A program made the position numbers and the translations under genes. From the IMG/VR virus record IMGVR_UViG_3300033145_000937, positions 1 to 29,034 of that record: a DNA stretch of 29,034 nucleotides. One strand, given 5' to 3'. Every line of letters begins with the position of its first letter. Position 1 is the first letter of the stretch. Below the pieces are notes generated by a model. The model saw only the letters and a program-made list of their open reading frames with translations, was not told the DNA's origin and searched no databases. Below, in pieces: positions 14,266 through 22,113 of this stretch. The DNA is from a virus.

Positions 14266-14778
14266 TTATCTACGCTTTATTTTTCTAAGTTTTTTTCTAA
14301 TTAAACTACCTGTTTCATTATGGTACTGCTTCCGACCCTCTACGTATTCTGTGGGAGTCCTAGGTTCTGAAAAATGCAGTCGAGAATCCAATCGTGTAAG
14401 TCCTTCAAGCGAAGACTTTCTATAACCAAATGCTTTTTCTACTTTTGCTAATACCCTTTCATTATAGGATGCTTTTAAAAAAAGGCTTTCGTATCTTCTA
14501 ACTTCCCGATCAAGAATGACTAGAGTCTTAACAATTTTATCTGTTAATTTATCAGTAACCCCAAATCTTTTAGGATGTTTACGAATTTTCCTTTCTGCTT
14601 TTGCTTTAGTTAAATCTAAATCTTTTCTGGCCTCATCCTTTTCATCAGAGGCTTTGGTCATTGCTAATGCCCATTCCATATAGAGTTGGGGCTGGCGGAC
14701 AAGTTCTTCATCAAGATTGTATTTATCAATTTCTAAATCTCTTAAAAATTTATTTTTATTTCTATCTCTATTGCTCAT
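14266..14778 (-). CDS. UvsY-like recombination mediator (putative)
   Basis: This is a 170-residue, highly charged, mostly helical protein. The pattern LEIDKYNLDEELVRQPQLYMEWA at the N-terminus, IRKHPKRFGVTDKLTDKIVK in the middle and AFGYRKSSLEGLTRLDSRLHFSEP near the C-terminus is that of a widespread phage family often annotated as recombination mediator UvsY. Position supports this: it is directly upstream of SSB and RecA. The mediator helps load recombinase on SSB-coated DNA. The C-terminus ends in a basic tail (RKKLRKIKRR). A 13-base near-duplication (ATATGAGCATTAG, ATATGAGCAATAG) covers the start codon and creates a decoy ATG; the ribosome site is weak. Confidence 0.65.
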   Translation of the reverse strand: MSNRDRNKNKFLRDLEIDKYNLDEELVRQPQLYMEWALAMTKASDEKDEARKDLDLTKAKAERKIRKHPKRFGVTDKLTDKIVKTLVILDREVRRYESLFLKASYNERVLAKVEKAFGYRKSSLEGLTRLDSRLHFSEPRTPTEYVEGRKQYHNETGSLIRKKLRKIKRR

Positions 14779-14805
14779 ATCTAATGCTCATATCTAATCT
14801 TTATT

Positions 14806-15357
14806 TTATTCAGTAGCTACTAGCCTTCTCTCAGATGTAATGGTACTTACACACTTGATACTTTCTTGAATTGTTTTATCATTTAATTGTAATAACCCAC
14901 AATCAATTCCAAAATCAGTAAATGCACTCATCCAAGAATTATCTCTATCTTTATTTTTACTCTCGTATAATAATTCAAAATATACTTTTTTAATTCCAGA
15001 ACCTGCAATTTGCTTCAAGCAAACAAAACAGGGCTGTAAGGTACAATACATAATGCTATCTTTTATACTGATACCGTATTTAGCAGCGTAGTTGATTGCA
15101 TTAGCTTCCGCATGAATCGAAAGGCAAGTATTATACTTATCAATATCTAATGCTTTTTTTGATCTTCTAAAACAAAATTCACTTCCTTTGTCGCTACATT
15201 GAAACGTTCCAACAACTGTTCCTGTAAAACCAGTAGCAAGTATTCTATTATCTTTAACTATAATAGAACCGCTCGATCGCGAATTACATGTCGATCTTAA
15301 AGATATCAATTTTGCTATAACCATAAAATATTGATCCCAACTTATTCTATTCTGCAT
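14806..15357 (-). CDS. Deoxycytidylate (dCMP) deaminase
   Basis: The 183-residue enzyme converts dCMP to dUMP, the substrate of the thymidylate synthase encoded just upstream. The zinc-site motifs are HAE (H82, E84) and PCFVC (C110, C113). The segment RSTCNSRSSGSIIVKDNRIL near residue 21 is the usual first motif of dCMP rather than cytidine deaminases. The start overlaps the thymidylate synthase by 11 bases, with AAAGG ahead of it, so the two steps are co-translated. The central insert with extra cysteines and histidine (FQCSDKGSEFCFRRS) is the variable region where a second zinc binds in T4 dCMP deaminase. Confidence 0.9.
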   Translation of the reverse strand: MQNRISWDQYFMVIAKLISLRSTCNSRSSGSIIVKDNRILATGFTGTVVGTFQCSDKGSEFCFRRSKKALDIDKYNTCLSIHAEANAINYAAKYGISIKDSIMYCTLQPCFVCLKQIAGSGIKKVYFELLYESKNKDRDNSWMSAFTDFGIDCGLLQLNDKTIQESIKCVSTITSERRLVATE

Positions 15358-16120
15358 GCTTACCTTTCTTTAAAAGATTTTCTAATGGTTCAATCTGAAA
15401 ATCATAACAATGAAGACCCATACAAGAAAAGGCCATTGGCCCAGGCTCCACACCTATTTCTTCCGCTACATATTCGTTAAGTAAAGTAAAACCACCCATA
15501 TTCTGAGGCCACCCTCCATAAAGATCCCACGATCTATAGACAACGAGAGTTAATAATTTACCGTCTTTAACCTTAAAATCTAATCCTCTTAAGCAAGGCG
15601 ACGTGCCCCTTTCAGTTTCATTTGTATAGGGCTTGTCATATACAAAATTAGAATCTCTATCTCCTATATTAATATAACAATGATTATTTCCAAGACCCTT
15701 TTGTTTAAAGTGTCTAATCATCCATTCTAATTGAGTATCTCCTCCAGTAAACGACTCAGGTGGAACAGAAGGTTTTTTTGAATAGTAAGGGTTATAAAAT
15801 CTTCCATTAATCCACGTAGCATACTTATACTCTTCTAACTTACCCAAGACTGGATCCATTAAATAATTTGCAAAATATTCTCCTATTTTTTCATCCGTTG
15901 TTGTTGGATTTGATGAAATCCCTTCTGGCATTATAGGAGACAATGGCCTTTGATGAGGAAACATAGAAATACCAGAAACAAAATCAAATTCTAATCTATG
16001 CGCCCCTGCAAAAGAACCATTTGTAATCAAATACTTCCTACCATGATTATATATTTCCCATAAAAGATGAAACCAAGTATCACCAAGAGTTGTAGATTTA
16101 ACAAATACAGGATCGATCAT
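15347..16120 (-). CDS. Thymidylate synthase, archaeal (methanogen) type
   Basis: This is a 257-residue ThyA-superfamily enzyme that methylates dUMP. The nucleophile is C176 in TSPCLRG, followed by the phosphate-binding RSWD (R196-S197), PQN (N207), and LHCYD (H237, Y239). The residue equivalent to E. coli Asn177 is Asn, which favours dUMP rather than dCMP and argues against a cytidylate hydroxymethylase. The sequence RSWDLYGGWPQNMGGFTLLN and the one-residue differences from classical PCH....F are those of the shorter methanogen/archaeal branch, known also from some bacteria and phages. The N-terminus (DPVFVKSTTLGDTWFHLLWE) also fits that branch. Overlaps of 4 and 11 bases tie it to its neighbours. 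Confidence 0.82.
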   Translation of the reverse strand: MIDPVFVKSTTLGDTWFHLLWEIYNHGRKYLITNGSFAGAHRLEFDFVSGISMFPHQRPLSPIMPEGISSNPTTTDEKIGEYFANYLMDPVLGKLEEYKYATWINGRFYNPYYSKKPSVPPESFTGGDTQLEWMIRHFKQKGLGNNHCYINIGDRDSNFVYDKPYTNETERGTSPCLRGLDFKVKDGKLLTLVVYRSWDLYGGWPQNMGGFTLLNEYVAEEIGVEPGPMAFSCMGLHCYDFQIEPLENLLKKGKHAE

Positions 16121-16311
16121 TTTTTTATACCCCTTCCTATTTCCTTATCAATAGCCAAAATCATATTGGTTAAGCATCCCTTACATGCTAATAAATCTGT
16201 TTTAGGAATCTGTACAACCGCTGTAACAAACGATTCACAAAAAGAACAAGGGTGATCCATAGAAAAATCATTTTTAGCAATTCTTTTATTACTAAGTGTT
16301 TCTAATTCCAT
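16117..16311 (-). CDS. Small C4 zinc protein resembling the ClpX zinc-binding domain
   Basis: This is a 64-residue protein. The start is the ATG at 16311 because AGAGGTGG lies just upstream; the in-frame ATG at 16365 lies inside the tRNA-like T-arm and is rejected. The core, PCSFCESFVTAVVQIPKTDL, then ACKGCLTNMILAIDKEIGRG, has two CxxC pairs with the spacing and following amphipathic helix seen in the N-terminal zinc-binding domain of ClpX (CSFCGK....CxxC...). No ATPase follows. It could be a free-standing zinc knuckle with another role. The 4-base overlap couples it to thymidylate synthase. Confidence 0.65.
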   Translation of the reverse strand: MELETLSNKRIAKNDFSMDHPCSFCESFVTAVVQIPKTDLLACKGCLTNMILAIDKEIGRGIKK

Positions 16312-16338
16312 ATCCACCTCTTCTTTTTTATTTGGGAT

Positions 16339-16514
16339 CGGAGGAGGCAGGATTTGAACCCACACGAAATAATTTGACAGACTTTATTAACTTCAGAAAC
16401 AGATTCATCTTCAAAAATAGCAGAATTAATAACCAACTCTATACTCGCCCAGTAACCTATCTTATCGATATTTTCGCCCAGTAGTCTGCCTTCCCGATAT
16501 TCCGATACTCCTCC
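16339..16514 (-). tRNA. tRNA-like element, cloverleaf not resolved
   Basis: Read on the minus strand, the 3' end is a near-canonical tRNA T-arm (GTGGG TTCAAAT CCTGC), followed by CTCCTCC and G. A perfectly complementary 7-base partner, GGAGGAG, occurs 160-170 bases upstream at 16508-16514, followed by TA as tRNA positions 8-9. An extended -10 promoter lies about 30 bases before it. The 176-base span is too long for a normal tRNA, and no convincing D-arm or anticodon arm was found. It also lacks a tmRNA-like first section. It could be an intron-bearing or insertion-disrupted tRNA, or a tRNA-like RNA. No CCA is encoded. Confidence 0.3.
16442..16499 (-). repeat. Imperfect 29-bp tandem duplication
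   Basis: Two adjacent 29-base units (16471-16499 and 16442-16470, minus strand) both begin TATCG and share ACTGGGCGA near the end, with about 20 of 29 positions identical. They lie inside the 5' half of the tRNA-like element and partly explain why its D-arm cannot be folded normally. The remaining 16.3-16.4 kb of this gene-free stretch shows nothing else recognisable. Confidence 0.55.
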
Positions 16515-16543
16515 ATAAAATTTATTTGACTTCCACTAAATAC

Positions 16544-16552
16544 ATTATAACA
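16544..16552 (-). promoter_or_regulatory. Extended -10 promoter (TGTTATAAT)
   Basis: On the minus strand, TGTTATAAT is a perfect TGn plus TATAAT. Transcription would start near 16538, just after HNH copy D and about 25 bases before the tRNA-like element. It would drive the nucleotide-metabolism and recombination operon downstream (16311 to about 5 kb). No -35 box at 17 bases is evident, which is normal for extended -10 promoters. It is the best promoter match noticed in the window. Confidence 0.55.
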
Positions 16553-16561
16553 CTTTTTATA

Positions 16562-17200
16562 TTATTTTTTTAGGCAAAACTTTTCAATTCTAATTATTTT
16601 TCTCGTAATTTTATTAATATACGATACGTGATCTATCCTATTAATTATTATAAAATCTTTTGGATTGACTTTTTGTGTTTTACCATTTTGCAATGCACGA
16701 TGTAACCACATATGACAACTATTACATAAAGTCATTACTTCATTTGGCGCACATCTCTTTTTATCTAAGTAGATATGATGGTTAACAAGTCTTTTAGATA
16801 TTTTCTTGCAATCTTTATTTTCACAGTAGTCTTTACGAATGTCATCTTTGTATTCTTTATCATACCATTCACAACCATATTCATAATTGGGATTAAATTT
16901 AATTTTTCCTAAAGCCATTTTTAATTTAGTTTTTTTAGATATATTTTGCTTCACCAAAGACATTTTCTTCTTCGTTTCTTTTGTATGCTTAAATCCAAGC
17001 GCATTTGTATTACCCATTTGACCCAAAGACATATTCTTTCTTACTTTTTCAACATGTATTTTTCCTATATTACCTTTTCCATAAATATTACCAATATTTC
17101 TACTTGCAGTATTATGTCCATTAATATATTTATTACCAGGATTGGTTATTAGCCCACAACCACATTTACATCCTCTTCTTATTTTCCTTTTCTTTTTCAT
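16562..17200 (-). CDS. NUMOD3/HNH homing-type endonuclease, copy D
   Basis: This is a 212-residue paralogue directly after the polymerase gene (9-base gap). The N-terminus is MKKKRKIRRGCKCGCG with INGHN. The NUMOD3-like repeats are degenerate (KIHVEKVRKNM, FKHTKETKKKM, SKKTKLKM). The nuclease region is intact: DYCENKDCKKISKRL, VNHHIYLDKKRCAPNE, CNSCHMWLH. The tail SYINKITRKIIRIEKFCLKK has an unusual last part after the common IIRIE, so the 3' end of this copy has diverged or been replaced. It is followed by a promoter and the tRNA-like element rather than by a coupled gene. Confidence 0.9.
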   Translation of the reverse strand: MKKKRKIRRGCKCGCGLITNPGNKYINGHNTASRNIGNIYGKGNIGKIHVEKVRKNMSLGQMGNTNALGFKHTKETKKKMSLVKQNISKKTKLKMALGKIKFNPNYEYGCEWYDKEYKDDIRKDYCENKDCKKISKRLVNHHIYLDKKRCAPNEVMTLCNSCHMWLHRALQNGKTQKVNPKDFIIINRIDHVSYINKITRKIIRIEKFCLKK

Positions 17201-17209
17201 AATTTTTTA

Positions 17210-20200
17210 TTAATAATTTTTAAATAATAATACCTTAAGTAATTTTAAAAATACATTTATTCCTTGCTTAAAAACAGGCTTATTATCTGAAGAATGTAAT
17301 GATGCAGATGGACTAATACAATAACATATCCAAGCAGAATATTCTTCATTCCAAACTGTCTTCCCGCTCATGGCTATAATCCCAGCCTTTTGACCAGTAA
17401 AGAAATTTAAACTCGTATTGCCAAATGCTAAAATTATCTTCGGTTTAACCATTTTTATTTCATATTTTATAAACTTGCTACATAACTGAATCTCTTCAAT
17501 TGTAGACTTACCACTTACACTTGGATAGCATTTATTAATAAATGTTACATGAAAATCTTCCCTCTTATACCCACCTTGCTTAATAGGCTTCCATAATATA
17601 TCTCCAGATCGACCTACAAACCCCGTCCCTTTTTTATCTTCATCATACCCAGGTACCCCACCTATAATAAACATATTGAATTTGCCTGTGCTTGGTGAAA
17701 CTGGAGCAGTACATTCTTCTCGTAATTTACAAGCAGTACAAGACATAAGATCATCATGCCCTGAAAATTCAACTCTTTTTATAATCCTTTTAGATTTGCA
17801 AACTCTTCTAAGTTCTTTGCTATCACCTGATATTAAACCATCTATACGATCTAAACGAATACTTCCAACAAGACGATAAAGATTTTTATAAGTAGCTTTT
17901 GGATCTATAATAATACGAAAGTCAAAATACGATTTAACCTTCTCGCTCATTTGAACATTATCATTTAGATCATAAGCACCTATATCTTCAAGTATAGTTC
18001 TTAACGCTTTCTCCTTATGCTTGGCTGAATTTTTAGTATTGAAAAGTCCTTTAAGCTTATTATCTACGGGCGAAGCAGCCTGATATGCCTTTACTTCGCC
18101 CAATTTTTTAACTTCTTTAAATGGTACGTATAATTTATTCCCTCTGGAAACCCAATTAACAGGATCACTTATACCAACCTTTGGCAAAACCAGCACCAGC
18201 CCCAATCTATAAGCTTCTTCAACCAATAATGTTTTTTTATCTTTTGCTCCGTATGTTAATGATGCACAAATAAATTCTGTTGGATAGTATCTCTTTAGCC
18301 ATGCACATTGGTAGCCAACCAGCGCATACGCAACGGAATGAGCCTTATTAAATGAATATTTAGCATGCTCTTCTAGCCCATCCCAAAACTCTTCTGCTTC
18401 CCTTTTAGAAAAGGTTTTCTGTCTTAGACATCCACGAATAAATTTTTTCTTGTATGGCATAAATTCTTTTACACTTCTCTTTTTCCCAATAATCTTCCTA
18501 ATCTTATCAGCCGTAGAATAAGGAAGACCAGCCATCTTATGGATTACTTCCATTACCTGCTCTTGATAAACAATAACTCCATAAGTATCCTTAGTAATTT
18601 TCTCATATATTTTATGATGCTTGTCCCACTTTCCGCCTCTTTGTCTTCGTATGTATTCAGCAGTCATTCCAGAGTTGTAGATTCCTGGCCTTACAAGAGC
18701 AACAACATCACTTAAAGTTTTAAAATTCTTTATTGATAGCTCTGATATAAGAGCAGTCAAGGCATAAGTATTAAGCTGAAATACACCAACCGTATTCCCT
18801 TCGTTTATATCTCTTATAACATCTTTATCTTCAATATCAATTTTATCTAAATCAATATTTTTATGATTTTCTTTAGCTAACCTTACAGTTTCACCAAAAA
18901 CACTTAGAAGCTTTAATGCCAATGCATCGAGCTTCATCAATCCCACAAATTCAGCATTGTTCTTTTCCCAATTTACAAGAATCATTTCATTTCTTTCCAT
19001 AAGGTTACAGCGAGTACTATCTTCAAGAGGCTTCTTTGATATTACTAAGGCAGCTGCATGAGTACTATAAGTTTTAATCTGCCCCTCTAATGTCTTTGCT
19101 ATTTTTATTATCTCTGGATAGTTATCATCAAATTCTTTTCCTTCTGGATATTCATCTATCGCTTCTTGTATTCCGGTATGATCGTCATTATCCTCAATCA
19201 ATTTAGCAAACCTATCTACTTCGCCTAAAGGTATATCAAACACTCTACTAACATCTCTAACAACGGCCTTTGCTTTCATTCTATTAAAGCTACTTATATT
19301 TGCTATATGATTTTCTCCATACATTATTTGCAAATGCTTTTTTACAATATGTCTTTTTGTATGTTCAAAATCTACATCAATATCAGGATAGTCAATTCTA
19401 TCCTTATTAATAAATCTACTAAAAAGTAAACCATGTCGTATAGGGTCTAATTTGGCACCAGTGATTCCAAGAAGAAATGAAATTAATGACCCTCCGGCAG
19501 ACCCCCTGCCTTCACCAACAAAAATGCCATTCTTTTTACACCAACTAACCAATTCCCAAACTATTAAAAAATAACGAACAAATTTTTTATTAATAATTAA
19601 ATCGTATTCTTCTTTTAGCCTTTCATAATAAGCTTTATCTAGTTTAATACTCTTGCCAAATTTATTTCTAAATCCTTTAATACAAAGCTTCCATAAAAAA
19701 TTCTTTTCATTTAAAGGAACTCCTTTTACACGAGGTAATAATACTTCCTGTTTAACTATTCTAAAATCACTGCATTTCTCTGCTATCTCTATTGTATTCG
19801 TAAGATACTCTTTTTTATAAAAATCTATACTATTAAGTGCCCTCATCATTTCATTAGCAGTACATAAGTGAAGATTTTTAATTGAAAATTTCCATCGTTT
19901 AGGGTCTGTCCATCGTGCCTTTGTTTGAATTGCCAAAAGCACTTCTTGAGCTTTCCACTCACTGCGATTGATATAATGGCAGTCATTTGTAGCTATAATC
20001 TTACACCCAGTTTTACGAGAAAGTCGTAATGCAAGTTTATTTACCTTCCGTTGAGCTTCTAGTTTATGAGGCATTACTTCAAGATATAAGTCATCACCAA
20101 TCTTATCAAACAAGTCATGGAACAACGCAATCCCACTATCAAACTTGGTTAAAAAGGAACTCGCGCATGCTGTAGATATAACAAGACCCTTGCAGTGATC

Positions 20201-20569
20201 TAAAAGCATTTTATAACTAATTCTCGGTCTATAATAAAACCCTTCTATATTAGCGTAGGTAAGCAATCTACATAAATTTTTAAATCCGGTTTGATTCTTT
20301 ACCAAGAGTACTACGTGGCCACGTACCCTGTCTTTCTTTTCTATATCAGGAGCAATATATGCTTCGCATCCTAGAATTGGAGCAACACCATATTCATCGC
20401 ATGCCTTCTGAAACTCAATAAGGCCAGTCATTACGCCATGATCGGTACAGGCTAAATATTTAAATCCTAATTTTGAAGCTCTTTCGGCGTACTTTTTAAC
20501 CGTACCAACACCATCTAATACACTATATTCAGTATGCAGGTGTAAATGACAAAAGTTTGCATTATCCAT
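17210..20569 (-). CDS. dnaE: DnaE-type (C-family) DNA polymerase fused to a family-4 UDG-like domain
   Basis: This is the 1119-residue replicative polymerase. Residues 1-210 are a PHP domain with metal ligands still present (CHLHLH at 7-12, TDHG at 42-45). The palm/nucleotide site includes GEGRGSAGGSLISF (352-365) and catalytic D396 and D398 in YPDIDVDFE. The tandem helix-hairpin-helix region follows (about 800). The usual OB and tau-binding domains are not recognisable. Instead, residues about 940-1110 match family-4 uracil-DNA glycosylase: cysteines 944, 947, 1014 and 1030 with 4Fe-4S spacing, the GxPGxxED-like IGGVPGYDEDKKG, and FVGRSGDIL. The usual HPS motif reads SPSAS, so the glycosylase activity is doubtful. 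It is flanked by HNH copies D and E. Confidence 0.92.
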   Translation of the reverse strand: MDNANFCHLHLHTEYSVLDGVGTVKKYAERASKLGFKYLACTDHGVMTGLIEFQKACDEYGVAPILGCEAYIAPDIEKKDRVRGHVVLLVKNQTGFKNLCRLLTYANIEGFYYRPRISYKMLLDHCKGLVISTACASSFLTKFDSGIALFHDLFDKIGDDLYLEVMPHKLEAQRKVNKLALRLSRKTGCKIIATNDCHYINRSEWKAQEVLLAIQTKARWTDPKRWKFSIKNLHLCTANEMMRALNSIDFYKKEYLTNTIEIAEKCSDFRIVKQEVLLPRVKGVPLNEKNFLWKLCIKGFRNKFGKSIKLDKAYYERLKEEYDLIINKKFVRYFLIVWELVSWCKKNGIFVGEGRGSAGGSLISFLLGITGAKLDPIRHGLLFSRFINKDRIDYPDIDVDFEHTKRHIVKKHLQIMYGENHIANISSFNRMKAKAVVRDVSRVFDIPLGEVDRFAKLIEDNDDHTGIQEAIDEYPEGKEFDDNYPEIIKIAKTLEGQIKTYSTHAAALVISKKPLEDSTRCNLMERNEMILVNWEKNNAEFVGLMKLDALALKLLSVFGETVRLAKENHKNIDLDKIDIEDKDVIRDINEGNTVGVFQLNTYALTALISELSIKNFKTLSDVVALVRPGIYNSGMTAEYIRRQRGGKWDKHHKIYEKITKDTYGVIVYQEQVMEVIHKMAGLPYSTADKIRKIIGKKRSVKEFMPYKKKFIRGCLRQKTFSKREAEEFWDGLEEHAKYSFNKAHSVAYALVGYQCAWLKRYYPTEFICASLTYGAKDKKTLLVEEAYRLGLVLVLPKVGISDPVNWVSRGNKLYVPFKEVKKLGEVKAYQAASPVDNKLKGLFNTKNSAKHKEKALRTILEDIGAYDLNDNVQMSEKVKSYFDFRIIIDPKATYKNLYRLVGSIRLDRIDGLISGDSKELRRVCKSKRIIKRVEFSGHDDLMSCTACKLREECTAPVSPSTGKFNMFIIGGVPGYDEDKKGTGFVGRSGDILWKPIKQGGYKREDFHVTFINKCYPSVSGKSTIEEIQLCSKFIKYEIKMVKPKIILAFGNTSLNFFTGQKAGIIAMSGKTVWNEEYSAWICYCISPSASLHSSDNKPVFKQGINVFLKLLKVLLFKNY

Positions 20570-21125
20570 TTTTATTATTTACCTTATTAATTCTTATTAT
20601 TTGTTTATTTGATTTGCGTATGTATGACACGTGATCTGGGCGATTGATTATAATAAAGTCTTTGAGATTTGCTTTTTGATGCCATGCAAGCATTTGATGT
20701 AACCATGCATGGCAAGGATTACACAATGTTATTACATCATCTGGTGCACATCTCTTTTTATCTAAATAGATATGATGGTTAACAAGATATTTGTAATTAT
20801 CTTTACAATCCTTGTTTTCACAGTAATTTTTTCTTAAGTCTTTTATATATTCTGGATCTTGCCATTCACAACCGTATTGGTAATTTGGATTGGGTTTGAT
20901 TTGTGCTAAAGCTCGTTTTAATATATGCTCTTCGGATTGTTTTTTACCTTTATTAGCTTTCCCATTGGTATTGCCCATCATTCTTATAGAGCATTTCTTT
21001 TTCCATTCTTTAGTATGTGTATTTCTATTATGCCCTGGCAAATACTTCTTGCCATAATTGGTTATTAAACCACAACCATCTCCACACCTTCTACGTATTA
21101 ATCTTTTCCCGTTTTTAAATTTCAT
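20562..21125 (-). CDS. NUMOD3/HNH homing-type endonuclease, copy E
   Basis: At 187 residues this is the shortest intact copy. N-terminus MKFKNGKRLIRRRCGDGCG with PGHN; only two NUMOD3-like repeats (NTHTKEWKKKC, KKQSEEHILKR). The nuclease has DPEYIKDLRKNYCENKDCK, VNHHIYLDKKRCAPDD, CNPCHAWLH, and the tail is SYIRKSNKQIIRINKVNNKNG. It lies between the radical-SAM/SPASM gene and the polymerase and overlaps the polymerase start by 8 bases, so polymerase translation is coupled to that of this mobile gene. Confidence 0.9.
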   Translation of the reverse strand: MKFKNGKRLIRRRCGDGCGLITNYGKKYLPGHNRNTHTKEWKKKCSIRMMGNTNGKANKGKKQSEEHILKRALAQIKPNPNYQYGCEWQDPEYIKDLRKNYCENKDCKDNYKYLVNHHIYLDKKRCAPDDVITLCNPCHAWLHQMLAWHQKANLKDFIIINRPDHVSYIRKSNKQIIRINKVNNKNG

Positions 21126-21129
21126 GACG

Positions 21130-22113
21130 TTATCTCTTGTTTAATATATCCTTAATTCCTATTCTTTTCCCTTCAGGTTTTTCCCACGGCCTTTTGACTA
21201 TTCTTGACATTGTCTTGTCAAGTGTATTTTCCTCTTGTATATGTTCTATTTCTTTTTTTATAGGTATTGGCAATGTTGCTTTCCCCATCTTGTCTGGTAG
21301 CAATCCAACTCTGTAAGATATTGCATCGCACCATTTGCATGGTATGAAATTTCTGTTTCTATGGTATAATAATTTTCTTGCAATATTAAACTCCTTACCA
21401 TTCCAAATATCGTCTAGACAGCCTCCTTCTTTTACTTCTCCGCAATAGTAATGTCCTCTCCAATCGTTACAGCATATAGCAATTTTGCCATCCCATCTAA
21501 TACTCAATTCTCTAAATGGCTTTGCGCATCTTTTTTCTATTGGTGAAAGTAATGGAGGAAAGGCACACCCACAATGATTATTTAAAGTGCTATGCCCACC
21601 ACTTCCAGCGTCTTGTATGTCTTTTATGTATATAACTTTTTTGGTAGTAATTGGAAATTTTTTATGTGGGCTTGCGCATCCGGGATATTCTTCGCCTTTT
21701 ACTTTTAATTTGATCTTCTTTGAGAACGGATTATTTTTATAATCATCTATACCAATAATATTTATCCCATTTAAAAATAACTTATGGATTTTTTCTTTTG
21801 GTAAACGTGCAAGTCCAGTTCCATTTGTCAATATTGTTAATTGATTTTGTGGAAGATGAAATCTAAATATTTTTATAATTTCTAGATACTTTGGATTTAA
21901 AGTAGGCTCTCCATGCATGGCAAACTCAATACGTGATCCCCATTTTGTCGCCTTGATTTGTCTTGCAATGTTTTTACTACATTCTAACGACATGAATTTA
22001 TGTCCAGTTGGTTTTTTTCTTATGCCACGTATACCACAAAATTTACAAAATAAATTACAACCTTCTGTAAGTTCAACTTGTATTGAAAACGGTGGTTCTT
22101 GTTTTTCTTTCAT
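21130..22113 (-). CDS. Radical SAM enzyme with SPASM-type C-terminal cluster motif
   Basis: This is a 327-residue protein. The radical-SAM cluster motif is CNLFCKFC (CxxxCxxC, about residues 19-26) in ELTEGCNLFC, with the GE-type motif FAMHGEPTLNP (about 64-74). In the C-terminal half, RWDGKIAICCNDW, then GGCLDDIWNGKEF and FIPCKWC form the pattern of a SPASM or twitch auxiliary cluster. Such enzymes modify peptides, sugars or other substrates by radical chemistry. It overlaps the sulfotransferase-like gene by 4 bases and is last of a four-gene cassette (21130-25184). An inserted segment (about 135-190) with extra cysteines (NNHCGCAFPP) is unusual. Substrate unknown. Confidence 0.88.
   Translation of the reverse strand: MKEKQEPPFSIQVELTEGCNLFCKFCGIRGIRKKPTGHKFMSLECSKNIARQIKATKWGSRIEFAMHGEPTLNPKYLEIIKIFRFHLPQNQLTILTNGTGLARLPKEKIHKLFLNGINIIGIDDYKNNPFSKKIKLKVKGEEYPGCASPHKKFPITTKKVIYIKDIQDAGSGGHSTLNNHCGCAFPPLLSPIEKRCAKPFRELSIRWDGKIAICCNDWRGHYYCGEVKEGGCLDDIWNGKEFNIARKLLYHRNRNFIPCKWCDAISYRVGLLPDKMGKATLPIPIKKEIEHIQEENTLDKTMSRIVKRPWEKPEGKRIGIKDILNKR

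Noticed and set aside
15347-16120. Deoxycytidylate hydroxymethylase instead of thymidylate synthase
   Set aside because: The residue that selects dUMP is Asn (PQN, N207) rather than Asp, and the motifs match the methanogen thymidylate synthase branch.
16312-16365. Upstream ATG extension of the zinc protein (MWVQILPPP...)
   Set aside because: These residues are the translation of a tRNA-type T-arm and acceptor end; the AGAGGTGG site marks the ATG at 16311 instead.
16339-16514. Complete tmRNA
   Set aside because: The span is only 176 bases, the conserved 5' section of tmRNA is absent, and no tag frame ending in Ala-Ala was found.
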